A DNA stretch of 64,000 nt from JAGWAJ01 sp026707615 (GTDB taxonomy: Bacteria > Acidobacteriota > Vicinamibacteria > Vicinamibacterales > UBA8438), in assembly GCA_965207595.1 (NCBI GenBank), contig CBDBMW010000011.1:124001-188000 (forward strand), given 5' to 3'. The translations under genes and the position numbers were made by a program. This document shows positions 43,886 to 53,210 of this stretch, one piece after another. How positions within the stretch are numbered: the stretch's first letter is position 1; every line of letters begins with the position of its first letter. The notes beneath the pieces are model-generated. The model made no database searches and was not told where the DNA came from. It saw nothing but the letters and a program-made list of their open reading frames with translations.

Positions 43886-44328
43886 CGGCGGATCTCGGTC
43901 CGGGACCCGTGGCCGTCGACACGGTGGTCCTCATCCACTACATCGAGGAAGAGCCTCGTTTCCTGGCCTTGATCGACCCGCTGTTCCGCGAAGCGGACGA
44001 GGGAGTCCGGCTGATCGTGACCTCCGCGCTCAGCCTGCTCGAAGTCCTCGTCGTTCCCCTGCGGGTCGGTGACCGGGCCCTGGCCGCTCGCTACGAAGCC
44101 CTCCTGACACGCGGCCGAGGCGTTCGGCTCGTCGACGTGACCCGCAGCCAGTTGCGCGCGGCGGCGGACCTGCGGGCGAAGACCGGCGTGAAGACCCCCG
44201 ATGCGCTGCAGCTGGTCGCGGCCGTCAGCGCCGGCTGCCGGACGTTTCTCACGAACGACCGGCGGGTCCCGCCCGTGCCGGGGCTCCGGATCCGGCAACT
44301 CGATTCGTACTTGCCGGGATCTGCTTGA
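43876..44328 (+). CDS. PIN-domain ribonuclease toxin, VapC/FitB-like
   Basis: A 150-residue PIN nuclease. Acidic active-site residues are visible: Asp15 in VAVDTVVLIHYIEEE, Glu in SALSLLEVLVVPL, Asp in VKTPDALQLVAAVS and Asp in TFLTNDRR. Such toxins cleave tRNA or rRNA when freed from their antitoxin, whose gene overlaps it upstream. It ends 25 bases before the 3' end of glnE on the other strand. Length and motif order match VapC proteins well. Confidence 0.92.
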   Translation: MGLTADLGPGPVAVDTVVLIHYIEEEPRFLALIDPLFREADEGVRLIVTSALSLLEVLVVPLRVGDRALAARYEALLTRGRGVRLVDVTRSQLRAAADLRAKTGVKTPDALQLVAAVSAGCRTFLTNDRRVPPVPGLRIRQLDSYLPGSA

Positions 44329-44353
44329 TCACGCGACCGATCGGGTTGGCGGG

Positions 44354-47300
44354 TCAGTCCGCGCGGGCCTCCAGGCGGTCCATGCCGGTCTCGTAGATCG
44401 CGCGCACCTCGGCCGTGACCTCCCGGTAGCGGGCGAGAAGCTCCTCCCCGGAGGCCGCCTCGCGCAGCCGCCGGGCGATCGGCTCGAGCGCGGCGGGGTC
44501 GGTCGGAATGGTTCCGCCTCCGGCATTGGTGTAGATGCGGAGCACGGTCTCGAGCTCGCGCAGGAAGCCGTAGGCGTCGCGCAGCGTGTCCGCCTCCCCG
44601 GGCCGCAGGAAGGCGGTCTCGGGCAGCGTCGCGAGGAGCGCCCGCGTGCCGGCGACGCGGAACTGCTCCCGCTCCGCCCCTTCGCGTATCTGCAGCACCT
44701 GCAGCAGGAAGTCGATATCGGCCAGCCCCCCGCGGCCCCGTTTCAGGTCGAGGTGGTCGCCGGCCGCCTCGCGGGCGAGCTCGCGCTCGATGCGGGAGCG
44801 TACGTGCCGGGCGTAGGCGGGCACGTCGGGCGTCCACGTTCCGTAGACGAAGCGGTCGACCGTCTCCTGCACGCGCACGCCCAGAGCCGCGTCGCCGCCC
44901 GCCGGCCGACGCCGCGTCCACGCCATCCGCTCCCAGATCTCCGCCCGGTCGCGCAGGTAGCGCTCGAACGCCGGGAACGGGATCGCCAGCGCTCCCATCT
45001 TGCCCTCGGGCCGGAGCCGCGTGTCGAACTCGTACGCGGACCCCGCCCCCGTCTTGCGCGAGAGCAGGTCGTGGATGGCGCGGACGAACTTCTGGTGCCG
45101 TTCGAAGCGCGGCGCGTCCGTCGTCTCGCCGTCGTAGACGAAGACGAGGTCGAGGTCGGAGTGCACCGTCAGCTCGCGGCTCCCGAGCTTGCCGAGGGCG
45201 ATCACCGTCCACCCGGCCTCCGGGTCCGCCGCGTCCGGATCCGGCGGCCGCTCGCGCGCCGCGGCGCGGGCCGCCGCCGCGACGGCGCCGTCGGCCACGA
45301 GCGAGAGGCGCTCGTTCAGCAGGTCGAGCCGCCGCGCCGCCAGCCACTCCGCCAGCACCTTGAACTCCTCGATGACCTTCACGCGGCGGAACGGGTCGAG
45401 GCGGGAATCGAAATCCCCCTCGGCCGCGACCACGGCCCCAAAGGCCCCGGTGACCGCGGCGCGGAAGGCCTCCGGCTCCAGGCCGGGGCCGGCGAGGAAG
45501 TCGAGCAGCTCGGGGTAGGCGGAGAGGCGCGCGGCGAAGAGCTCGCCCGCGTCCAGGCCGGTCAGCAGCCGATCCCGCAACACGACGTCCTCGAGCAGCG
45601 TGCGGAACAGCGCCCCGGGCGCCCCCACGTGGGACACCACCTGCTCGAGCCGGATGAGGACCTGACCGGGCGCCGCGAGCGGCGTCTCGCCGGAGAGAAT
45701 CGCGGCGAGCAGGTTGGCCAGGAGGTTGCGGGCGGATGCCCGCCCCTGCTCCGGCGCGGCATCGAGGGCTCGAATGGTGTCGAGCGCCCCCTGCGGGTTC
45801 TCGACTCCCGCGTCGGCGAGCCGCGAGCGTCCCTCCTCGTCGCTCATCTCGCCCGCGAGGAGGCGGAACATGTTCCGCCCGCCCCGGGCTCCTTCGCTCG
45901 GGGTGTCGTGGAAGAGGTCGGCGTAGACGGCGTGCACGCGGTCCCGGTGGCGCTCGAGGACCGCGGTCAGCGTCGCCACGTCGTCGAAGCCGAGGCGCCG
46001 GGCCAGCGCCAGCAGGCCCCGGTCGGTGCCCGACAGGCTGTGGGTCTGCTGGCCCTCGGCCACCTGCAGGCCGTGCTCGACGTTGCGGAGGAAGATGTAG
46101 GCCGCCGACAGGTCGCGCTGCACGTCCGGGTCGATGAACCCGGCGGAGCCGAGCTGCTCGAGCGCCGTCAGCGTGTGGCCGGTGCGGAGGGCGGGCTGCT
46201 CGCCGCCGTGGATCAACTGGAACACCTGCGCGAACAGCTCGATCTCGCGAATGCCGCCGCGGCCCTCCTTGATGTTCCGATCCAGGTCTCCGTGCTTCGC
46301 GTGCGCGCGGTCGGCCCGCGCCTTGTAGCGCACCAGCTCCTCGATGGCGGCGTGATCGAGGTACTTGCGGTAGACGAACGACTGCACGAGGTCCACGAAC
46401 CGCGCGCCGAGCTCCCGGTCGCCCGCGATGGGGCGCGCCTTGAGCAGGGCGAAGCGCTCGAACGTCTCGCCCAGGGTCTCGTAGTACTGCGCCGCCTGCC
46501 GGAGCGAGTAGACGAGCGCCCCGCGCTGGCCCATCGGCCGCAGGCGCATGTCGACGCGGTAGAGGTAGCCCTCGCCGGTGTGCTCGCTGAGCAGCCCCGT
46601 GAGGCGCCGTCCGAGCTTCTGGTAGCGCGGATGGAGCGCCGCCACCTCGTCGTCCGGCGCGTCGTAGACGTAGATCAGGTCGATGTCCGAGCTGTAGTTG
46701 AGGTCGCCGCCGCCGAGCTTGCCCATGCCGATGACCGCGAACTGCCCCCCCAGGGGGCCGCCGCGCTCGATCTGCTCCGCCGTCGCGACTCGCAGGGCGC
46801 CGTCGACGATGGTGTCGGCGAGGTCCGAGAGCTGCGCGGTCGTCGTCGTCAGCGTCTCCCGGTCGAGCATGCCGAAGAGGTCCCGCGCCGCAACCCGCAG
46901 CATCTCCCGCCGCTGCAGCCGCTTCAGCCCGTCGACCTGACGTCCGGAATCGTGTCCGTCGCCGAACAGACGGTGGATCTCGTGCTCGAAGGCCCTCCGG
47001 TCCGGCGGCGGCGCGTCGAGCTCCCGCCGCAGCCAGTCGAGGTAGCCCGGATTGCGGATCAGGATCTCGCTCAGAAAGGGCGAGGTGCCGAGGATCTGGG
47101 CCAGGATGTCGAGTGCCCGCGGGTCGTCGTGCAGGGTGCTGAGGAATGCGGCCTGGGGGGTCCGTTCCGCGACGTAGCGGCAGAACCCGACCAGCGCGGC
47201 ATCCGGATCCGGCGTCGTCGAGAGGGTGTCGAGGAGGAGCTCGGCGAGGTTGCCGAGCGCCAGCCGGCTCGTGAGGTCGGCAGCGAGCTCCTGGAGGTGC

Positions 47301-47422
47301 CGGTCGGCCGCGGCGCCGTCGCGCAGCCCGCGTCCTTCCAGGAACCGCGCCGCCTCCTCGGCGGAGAGCTCGGCGGCGAGGAAGATGTCGCGCGGCGTCA
47401 GGGTCTTCGGTTCGGACGGCAT
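44354..47422 (-). CDS. glnE: bifunctional glutamine synthetase adenylyltransferase/deadenylylase
   Basis: Adds and removes AMP on glutamine synthetase in response to PII and glutamine. 1,022 residues with the typical duplicated nucleotidyltransferase architecture: first (deadenylylating) domain with GGGDLNYSSDIDLIYVYD near 234-251, second (adenylylating) with GSRELTVHSDLDLVFVYD near 744-761, each followed by a helical regulatory domain (RGRGGIREIELFAQVFQLIH; KRGRGGLADIDFLLQVLQIR). The ATG at 47422 fits the family start; the frame is open to 47560. It lies last in the glnD-glnB-glnA-glnE series. Confidence 0.97.
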   Translation of the reverse strand: MPSEPKTLTPRDIFLAAELSAEEAARFLEGRGLRDGAAADRHLQELAADLTSRLALGNLAELLLDTLSTTPDPDAALVGFCRYVAERTPQAAFLSTLHDDPRALDILAQILGTSPFLSEILIRNPGYLDWLRRELDAPPPDRRAFEHEIHRLFGDGHDSGRQVDGLKRLQRREMLRVAARDLFGMLDRETLTTTTAQLSDLADTIVDGALRVATAEQIERGGPLGGQFAVIGMGKLGGGDLNYSSDIDLIYVYDAPDDEVAALHPRYQKLGRRLTGLLSEHTGEGYLYRVDMRLRPMGQRGALVYSLRQAAQYYETLGETFERFALLKARPIAGDRELGARFVDLVQSFVYRKYLDHAAIEELVRYKARADRAHAKHGDLDRNIKEGRGGIREIELFAQVFQLIHGGEQPALRTGHTLTALEQLGSAGFIDPDVQRDLSAAYIFLRNVEHGLQVAEGQQTHSLSGTDRGLLALARRLGFDDVATLTAVLERHRDRVHAVYADLFHDTPSEGARGGRNMFRLLAGEMSDEEGRSRLADAGVENPQGALDTIRALDAAPEQGRASARNLLANLLAAILSGETPLAAPGQVLIRLEQVVSHVGAPGALFRTLLEDVVLRDRLLTGLDAGELFAARLSAYPELLDFLAGPGLEPEAFRAAVTGAFGAVVAAEGDFDSRLDPFRRVKVIEEFKVLAEWLAARRLDLLNERLSLVADGAVAAAARAAARERPPDPDAADPEAGWTVIALGKLGSRELTVHSDLDLVFVYDGETTDAPRFERHQKFVRAIHDLLSRKTGAGSAYEFDTRLRPEGKMGALAIPFPAFERYLRDRAEIWERMAWTRRRPAGGDAALGVRVQETVDRFVYGTWTPDVPAYARHVRSRIERELAREAAGDHLDLKRGRGGLADIDFLLQVLQIREGAEREQFRVAGTRALLATLPETAFLRPGEADTLRDAYGFLRELETVLRIYTNAGGGTIPTDPAALEPIARRLREAASGEELLARYREVTAEVRAIYETGMDRLEARAD

Positions 47423-47576
47423 GCCGGTCCCCTTCCGCCTGAAAGCTGGCGCCTGCGCCGCGAGAGCGTGCGATTCGGGAAGCCCGCCCCGTCCGCGGCC
47501 TCCGACGCGCTGCCGCGCCCCGCGGGTCGGTCCCCGGTACGTCCGGGCACCGGGGACCACCGCAGGGCGCAGACGC

Positions 47577-49013
47577 CTAGATGTCGAAGTAGAGTGCGAA
47601 CTCCCACGGGTGCGGCCGCAGGCGAATCGCGTCCACCTCGTTCTCCCGCTTGTAGGCGATCCACGTCTCGATGACGTCGGACGTGAACACGTCGCCCTTG
47701 AGCAGGAAGTCGTGGTCGGCCTCGAGCGCGTCGAGGACCTGCGACAGGGTGCCCGGCGTGCTGGCGATCTTGCCCAGCTCCTCCGGCGGCAGGTCGTAGA
47801 GGTCCTTGTCGAGCGGACCGGGCGGCGAGATCCGGTTCTGGACCCCGTCGAGTCCTGCCATCAGCATCGCGCTGAACGCCAGGTAGCCGTTGCAGGTCGG
47901 GTCGGGGAAGCGGCACTCGACCCGCTTCGCCTTCTCGCTGCTCGAGTAGACCGGGATGCGGACCGCGGCGCTGCGGTTGCGCATCGAGTAGATCAGGTTG
48001 ATCGGCGCTTCGTAGCCCGGCACCAGCCGCCGGTAGGAGTTGGTGGTCGGGTTCGTCAGCGCGAGCAGCGCCGGCGCATGCTTCAGGATGCCGCCGATGT
48101 AGTAGAGGGCGGTCTGGCTCAGGTCGGCGTAGGTGCCCGCCTCGAAGAACTGGTTGCGCCCGTCCTTCCAGATGCTCTGGTGCACGTGCATCCCGGAGCC
48201 GTTGTCCTGGAAGATCGGCTTCGGCATGAGCGTCACCGTCTTGCCGTGGCGCCGCGCCACGTTCTTGACGGCGTACTTGTACTTCAGCAGCTTGTCGCCC
48301 ATGCTCACGAGCGAGTCGAAGCGCATGTCGATCTCGGCCTGACCCGCCGTGCCCACCTCGTGGTGCTGCACCTCGACGTCGACGCCGATCTCCTCGAGGG
48401 TCAGCATCATCTCCGTGCGCAGATCCTGGTGCGTGTCGGCGGGGGGCACGGGGAAGTAGCCCTGCTTGTAGCGGATCTTGTAGCCCATGTTCCGCGAGGC
48501 GCCGGCGCCGTCGGGGTTCTCCACGCGGCCGGCGTTCCAGAAGCCCTCGCCGGCGTCGAGGTGGTAGAAGCCCTCGTTGTAGGACTGCCCGTAGCGTACG
48601 TCGTCGAAAATGAAGAACTCCGGCTCGGGGCCGAAGTACGCCGTATCGCCGATGCCCGTCGAGCGCAGGTAGGCCTCGGCCTTCTGGGCGATGTGGCGCG
48701 GGTCGCGGCTGTAGGACTCGCCGGTCACCGGGTCCTTCACGTTGCAGATCAGTACCAGCGTCGGCGTCGCCATGAACGGGTCGACGAACGCGCTGGCCGG
48801 GTCGGGGAAGAGCAGCATGTCGCTCTCCTGGATCTGCTGGAATCCCCGGATGCTGGAACCGTCGAAGCCGATGCCCTCCTCGAAGATGTCGGCGCTGAAC
48901 TCCTTCGTCGACACCGTGAAGTGCTGCCAGAGTCCGGGGAGATCGACGAACCGGAGGTCGATCGCCTTGATCTGCTTGCTCTCGATGAGCGCCATCACGT
49001 CTGTTACCTTCAT
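47577..49013 (-). CDS. glnA: glutamine synthetase, type I
   Basis: Makes glutamine from glutamate, ammonia and ATP in the cytosol (dodecamer). 478 residues. Signatures: GFDGSSIRGFQQIQESDM (beta-grasp region), EPEFFIFDDV, QHHEVGTAGQAEIDMRFDSL, KPIFQDNGSGMHVHQSIWKD, NRSAAVRIPVYS, and the adenylylation tyrosine in PLDKDLYDLPPEEL, so it is a GSI-beta type enzyme controllable by GlnE. GGGAGG lies 8-9 nt before the ATG. 154 bases separate it from glnE downstream. Confidence 0.98.
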   Translation of the reverse strand: MKVTDVMALIESKQIKAIDLRFVDLPGLWQHFTVSTKEFSADIFEEGIGFDGSSIRGFQQIQESDMLLFPDPASAFVDPFMATPTLVLICNVKDPVTGESYSRDPRHIAQKAEAYLRSTGIGDTAYFGPEPEFFIFDDVRYGQSYNEGFYHLDAGEGFWNAGRVENPDGAGASRNMGYKIRYKQGYFPVPPADTHQDLRTEMMLTLEEIGVDVEVQHHEVGTAGQAEIDMRFDSLVSMGDKLLKYKYAVKNVARRHGKTVTLMPKPIFQDNGSGMHVHQSIWKDGRNQFFEAGTYADLSQTALYYIGGILKHAPALLALTNPTTNSYRRLVPGYEAPINLIYSMRNRSAAVRIPVYSSSEKAKRVECRFPDPTCNGYLAFSAMLMAGLDGVQNRISPPGPLDKDLYDLPPEELGKIASTPGTLSQVLDALEADHDFLLKGDVFTSDVIETWIAYKRENEVDAIRLRPHPWEFALYFDI

Positions 49014-49115
49014 CCAATGCCTCCCAAAGAGTGTTAGTGACGATCGACGACGGCGGCGGGCGTGCGGGGCCCGTCGCGGAGAGGGCCGGCCGGAGGGGCA
49101 CCCCGGCCGTCGAGC

Positions 49116-49448
49116 TCACACCACGTCTCGTTCTCCCGTCCGAATGACGCGGCTCTGCTCGACCGGCATTACGAAGATGCGCCCGTCGCCGATCTCGCCG
49201 GTTCGGGCCTCGGCCATGATCGCGTCGATGGCGTCCTCGACGGCGTCGTCCTCGACGACCACCTCGACCTTCATCTTCGGCAGCAGGCTGATCTCGTACT
49301 CTCCGCCGCGATAGACGGGCGAATGGCCGCGCTGCCGGCCGTGGCCGCGCACCTCGGAGACCGTCAGGCCGGAGATGCCGTTGCGGGCGAGGGCGTCCTT
49401 GATGGCGTCGACCTTGCTGGGGCGCACGATGGCCTTGATGAGCTTCAT
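49116..49448 (-). CDS. glnB: nitrogen regulatory protein P-II
   Basis: A 110-residue trimeric signal protein that senses ATP/ADP, 2-oxoglutarate and uridylylation. MKLIKAIVRPSKVDAIKDAL starts the fold; the T-loop GHGRQRGHSPVYRGGEYEIS carries Tyr51, the uridylylation site of GlnD; the C-terminal signature DGRIFVMPVEQSRVIRTGE is intact. Its start overlaps the glnD stop by four bases (ATGA), so translation is coupled. No amtB transporter is adjacent, which favours GlnB rather than GlnK naming. Confidence 0.97.
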   Translation of the reverse strand: MKLIKAIVRPSKVDAIKDALARNGISGLTVSEVRGHGRQRGHSPVYRGGEYEISLLPKMKVEVVVEDDAVEDAIDAIMAEARTGEIGDGRIFVMPVEQSRVIRTGERDVV

Positions 49449-51970
49449 GACTCCCGTCCGCCCGCCAGCGTGGTCTCCAGCTCGGCGCGCAGCTCGTCCT
49501 GTTCCCGGTTCGTCAGCTTCCGGCCCGCCCGCGTCAGGTGGAACACGTCGATGGCCCGCGTGCCCTCGGTGGCGATGAGCACGAGGTCGATGTCGCACCC
49601 CTGGTTCGAGATGGCCCGGCTCACCCGGTAGAGCAGACCCCAGCCGTTCCGGGCGATGATCTCCAGCACCGTGAACCGCGGCGAGCGGTGGTTCTCGAAG
49701 TGGATGACCGGCTTGATCGGGGCCGCGCTTCGCGCCGGCCGGTCGCGGGCGCGCAGCTTGGCGTCGATGTCGATGCGTCCGGCGACGACGTCGCGCAGCG
49801 TCTCCGTCAGCTCGTCCGCCGCGGTCGGGTTCATCCGCAGATAGCCCTCCGCATCCGCGAACTGGAAGAGGTCGAGAACCACGCCCCCCTGGTTCGTCAT
49901 CGCCTGGCCCCGCAGGATGTCCATGCCGTAGTGCGACAGCACCCCGCAGATGTCGGCGAAGAGGCGCGGCTGATCGAACGTGACGGCGCTCAGCTCCCAC
50001 GCCGAGCCCTTCTCCTCGAGAGCGCAGTGGACGTCGCCGCGCTCGATGTCGCGGGAGAGCCGGACGTGGTCGTACACGGTCGAGCGATCGACCAGCCGCA
50101 GGTAGCGCTGCGGAAAGCCCTCGAGGAAGGCGGTCACCTCCGCCTCGGCGAGGTCGCCGGGGCGCTGCGCGGTGAAGTCCTCCAGCGTGCGCGTCGCCTC
50201 GTCGATGACCTCGTCGCCGTACTCGAGCGTCAGGCGGTTGTAGGTCTCGACGTAGAGTCGCCAGAGGAGCTCCTCCTTCCAGGGGTTCATCACCTCCGGG
50301 GCGACGGCGTCGACGTCGACGAGCGTCATCAGGCAGAGCAGCTTCAGGCGCTGCTCCGTCCCGACGAGGCGTGCGAACTGCGCCACGACGTCCGGGTCGT
50401 CCACGTCGCGTCGGAAGGCGGCGACCGACATGCTCAGGTGGTGCCGGATGAGGAACTCGACGGTGGCGAACGACGCCTCGGGCAGCTTGATCCGCCGCAT
50501 CGCGCCGGCCGCCATGCGCACGCCCTCTTCCGAGTGGTTCCGGTTGGTCCACTTGCCGACGTCGTGGAAGAGCAGCGCCAGGACCAGGAGCTCGGGGTTG
50601 GGCAGCTCCGCGAGGAGCGCGCCGAAGCGCTTCCGGCTCCGCGTCTTGGGCGCGCACAGACCCTCGAGGCTGCGGATGGTCTGCAGCGTGTGCTCGTCGA
50701 CCGTGTACTTGTGGTAGAAGTCGCGGATCACGAGGCAGTAGACCTTCTGGAACTCCGGGAACATCCGGCCCAGCAGGCCGCAGCCGTGCATCTCGGACAG
50801 CCGATCGTAGAGCCCGGGCCGCGGGCGGAGTATGCGCAGCAGCCGGTCGCGGTCGTCCGTGGAGACGAAGAACCGTTCCGGCGCGTACCGCTTCCCGTGG
50901 CGCTCGATGCAGGTCAGCGCCTGGTCCGACACCGGAGCGTCGGCGTCGAGCGCCGCCTCGAACGGGTGCAGCCAGGTGCGCGGGCGGAGTGACGCGCGCG
51001 TGCCGTCGGTGAAGCGCATTCCGTCCCACGCGCGCTCGAGCTCGTCGCCGAGCGTGGTGACCTCGTCCGTGTCCGGGGCCTGGAGCGAGCGCAGCGACGC
51101 CGCCAGCGCCCGTGCGACGACCTGCGCGTGGTGGAAGTAGGTGCTCATCAGCGCTTCCACCTGCCGGCGCGGCTGGTCGCCGGGCGAGCCGAACCGCGCC
51201 GCCACCGTCTCCTGCAGCTCGTAGCCGAGTCCGTTGTAGTTCCGCTTGCGCTCCAGGTGCAGGATGGAGCGGATCCGCAGCAGGAAGTCCTCCGCCTCGC
51301 GCACGCGGCCGGGGTGGTAGCCCACCGAGCGGCCCCCGCCGTCGTCCAGCTCGGCGAGAAGCCGGATGGCGGTCGCGTCGCGCAGCGAGCCGGGCGAGTC
51401 CTTCACGTCGGGCTCGAGCTGGAAGACCGTGCGGTTGAACTGGGCGTGGCGCTGGCCGGTCAGCTCGACGAGGGCGCGCCGCATCGGCTCGCGCCAGATC
51501 GAGCCGGCGCCGAGGCAGGCCGTCGCGACCCGGTCGAACGTCTCGCGGCTTCCGGCGACGAAGCGAGCCTCCAGGATCGCCAGCAGGAACTCCGGATTGT
51601 CGGCCTCGACCTGGGCGAGGTCGCCCAGCTCCCGCACCTGGTGGCCGACCTCGAGCCGCAGATCCCACAGGGGATGGAGGACCGCCCGCAGGAAGCGCTC
51701 CTCCGCCGCCCCGATCCGCCCGTCGAAGGCGATCATCAGGTCGATGTCGGAGTGCAGGCACAGCTGCCGCCGGCCGTAGCCCCCGATGGCCAGGAGCGCG
51801 ACCGGCGTAGCGGTTTCCTCGCGCGCGGACTCGTAGATCCCCTCGACGATCGCGTCGACGGCACCGGAGTAGCGCGCGAGCGTCGTCAGGCCGGCCCGCG
51901 CGCGCTCGGTCTCGGCGACCACCGCGGTGCGGGCCTCGTCGAGCCGGGCTCTGGGGGTCTCAGGCGGCAT
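49445..51970 (-). CDS. glnD: PII uridylyltransferase/uridylyl-removing enzyme
   Basis: Primary glutamine sensor. 841 residues in the standard order: nucleotidyltransferase domain with GGYGRRQLCLHSDIDLMIAF near 62-80, helical linker, HD hydrolase domain with VLALLFHDVGKW near 460-470, then two ACT domains starting near 655 (AVTFDQPRLFADICGVLSHY) and 762 (RFTVLEIIARNGWGLLYRVS). The ATG at 51970 is preferred over upstream Arg-rich codons to 52024. First gene of the nitrogen cluster. Confidence 0.97.
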   Translation of the reverse strand: MPPETPRARLDEARTAVVAETERARAGLTTLARYSGAVDAIVEGIYESAREETATPVALLAIGGYGRRQLCLHSDIDLMIAFDGRIGAAEERFLRAVLHPLWDLRLEVGHQVRELGDLAQVEADNPEFLLAILEARFVAGSRETFDRVATACLGAGSIWREPMRRALVELTGQRHAQFNRTVFQLEPDVKDSPGSLRDATAIRLLAELDDGGGRSVGYHPGRVREAEDFLLRIRSILHLERKRNYNGLGYELQETVAARFGSPGDQPRRQVEALMSTYFHHAQVVARALAASLRSLQAPDTDEVTTLGDELERAWDGMRFTDGTRASLRPRTWLHPFEAALDADAPVSDQALTCIERHGKRYAPERFFVSTDDRDRLLRILRPRPGLYDRLSEMHGCGLLGRMFPEFQKVYCLVIRDFYHKYTVDEHTLQTIRSLEGLCAPKTRSRKRFGALLAELPNPELLVLALLFHDVGKWTNRNHSEEGVRMAAGAMRRIKLPEASFATVEFLIRHHLSMSVAAFRRDVDDPDVVAQFARLVGTEQRLKLLCLMTLVDVDAVAPEVMNPWKEELLWRLYVETYNRLTLEYGDEVIDEATRTLEDFTAQRPGDLAEAEVTAFLEGFPQRYLRLVDRSTVYDHVRLSRDIERGDVHCALEEKGSAWELSAVTFDQPRLFADICGVLSHYGMDILRGQAMTNQGGVVLDLFQFADAEGYLRMNPTAADELTETLRDVVAGRIDIDAKLRARDRPARSAAPIKPVIHFENHRSPRFTVLEIIARNGWGLLYRVSRAISNQGCDIDLVLIATEGTRAIDVFHLTRAGRKLTNREQDELRAELETTLAGGRES

Positions 51971-52068
51971 GGGGATTCGATGAGCGCGGCGCGCCCGGCC
52001 GCGCGTGCTGCCGGGTCGCGGCACGGGACCTTTCCCTCGCCCCGGCGCCGGGCGCGGGCCGCCCGGGG

Positions 52069-52935
52069 CTAGTACGCGATGTTGACGCCGACGGAGCCGA
52101 CGGCCTGGAGCGCATCGCCGTCATTGAGGGCCTTGAGATAGTCACCGAGAGCCAGCAGGTGCACCCCGCCGCTGATGGTCCACGTTCCCACCGAGGCGGG
52201 CATGCGCAGGTGCAGCGTGGCAACGGCGCCCAGATCGAAGTACCCGAACACGTCGTTGCGATCGCCGCCGTCCTCGTAGTAGTGGTTGAGACTCAGGCCG
52301 ATCGTGGCCGGAAACCCGATCGATGCGCGGTCCGCGACCAGCTCGAGTCCGGGCTCGATCCCCAGCTCGAAGTACGTGCCCTCGCTCTGGCCGCCGTCGG
52401 CCTGCCCGCTCAACTCGACGGCGAGGCCCACGTGCGGCTGGAGCGGTACGCGCAACCGGTCGCTGTCGTCCATGCTCAGGGCCAGGCTCACCTCCTGCAC
52501 GGTGCCGAACGAGCCGTTGGGGCTCAGGTACGACGTGTAGGTGACGCCGGCCGTCAGGGTGTCGGTTCCGACCGTGAGGCCGGTGAAGAAGTCGGACTCG
52601 TACCACATGGCCGTCGTGCGGTCCGCCGTCCCCGCGCCGCTGGGCCCGGAATGCAGGCTGTTCCACTGACCGACGGTCAGGGTCAGGGTGCTGAGCGAAT
52701 CGCTGTCGGCGCCGAGCAGGTTCACCGACAGGTCGGCGTAGGGCTGGGCGATCAGGCCGGCGCGCTCCTGCTTGATGCCCCGGAAGAAGTACGCGTTGCT
52801 CGTGTCGAGTCCCATCGAGAGCGAGATGCGGCCCTGGTTCTCCTGGGCGAGCGCCGTCTCCGGGGCGCCGCCGGCCGCCGCCCAGAGCGCGATCGCGAGC
52901 AGGCACCGCGCCGAGCGCCCCGCCGATGTCGTCAT
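52069..52935 (-). CDS. TorF-like putative porin
   Basis: A 288-residue outer-membrane beta-barrel with signal peptide ending ALAQ. Strand pattern and the motif DTSNAYFFRGIKQERAGLIA (compare DFVSDYYFRGIIQETGGFIA in the gene upstream) identify the TorF family (TIGR02001/Gcw-chp). Further shared blocks: WNSLHS, WYESDFFTGL, YLSPNGSFGT. Ends GSVGVNIAY. These proteins are tentative channels of unknown substrate. 98 bases upstream of glnD on the same strand; co-expression with nitrogen genes is possible but not shown. Confidence 0.85.
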   Translation of the reverse strand: MTTSAGRSARCLLAIALWAAAGGAPETALAQENQGRISLSMGLDTSNAYFFRGIKQERAGLIAQPYADLSVNLLGADSDSLSTLTLTVGQWNSLHSGPSGAGTADRTTAMWYESDFFTGLTVGTDTLTAGVTYTSYLSPNGSFGTVQEVSLALSMDDSDRLRVPLQPHVGLAVELSGQADGGQSEGTYFELGIEPGLELVADRASIGFPATIGLSLNHYYEDGGDRNDVFGYFDLGAVATLHLRMPASVGTWTISGGVHLLALGDYLKALNDGDALQAVGSVGVNIAY

Positions 52936-53077
52936 CCGTTGCCCTCCGCGGAGTGCCGTTCCGGTGTGGGGGATCCGCACACGGATCGACCGCCGATCTT
53001 ACAAGATCCCCGGGCGTCGCACCCCGGGCGAGCCGCGCGGCACCGCGGCGGGCGGTCCGGCGGGCGGCGCTGCCGTC

Positions 53078-53141
53078 GAGCGAGCGCTCGCTCTCGCGGC
53101 GACAGGGGGAGGGAGCCGCCGCGCGGCGCGCCGGCTCCCTC
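53078..53141. terminator. two strong hairpins between the porin genes
   Basis: GAGCGAGCGCTCGCTC (53078-53093) is a perfect 16-bp palindrome. GAGGGAGCCG (53109-53118) pairs with CGGCTCCCTC (53132-53141) around a GC-only 13-nt loop. On the minus strand they lie 70-130 nt beyond the stop of the upstream porin gene. No U-tract follows, so rho-independent termination is uncertain; they may protect the transcript end or attenuate read-through. Confidence 0.5.
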
Positions 53142-53210
53142 GACGAGACCCTGCGCTCAGGAGGGGGAGACAGAGTCACGCGATTCACAGTCCGGGATGG
53201 GCGGGGCGGC

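Noticed and set aside
44201..47674. 1,157-codon open frame on the plus strand
   Set aside because: Antisense shadow of glnE, with no domain and biased composition.
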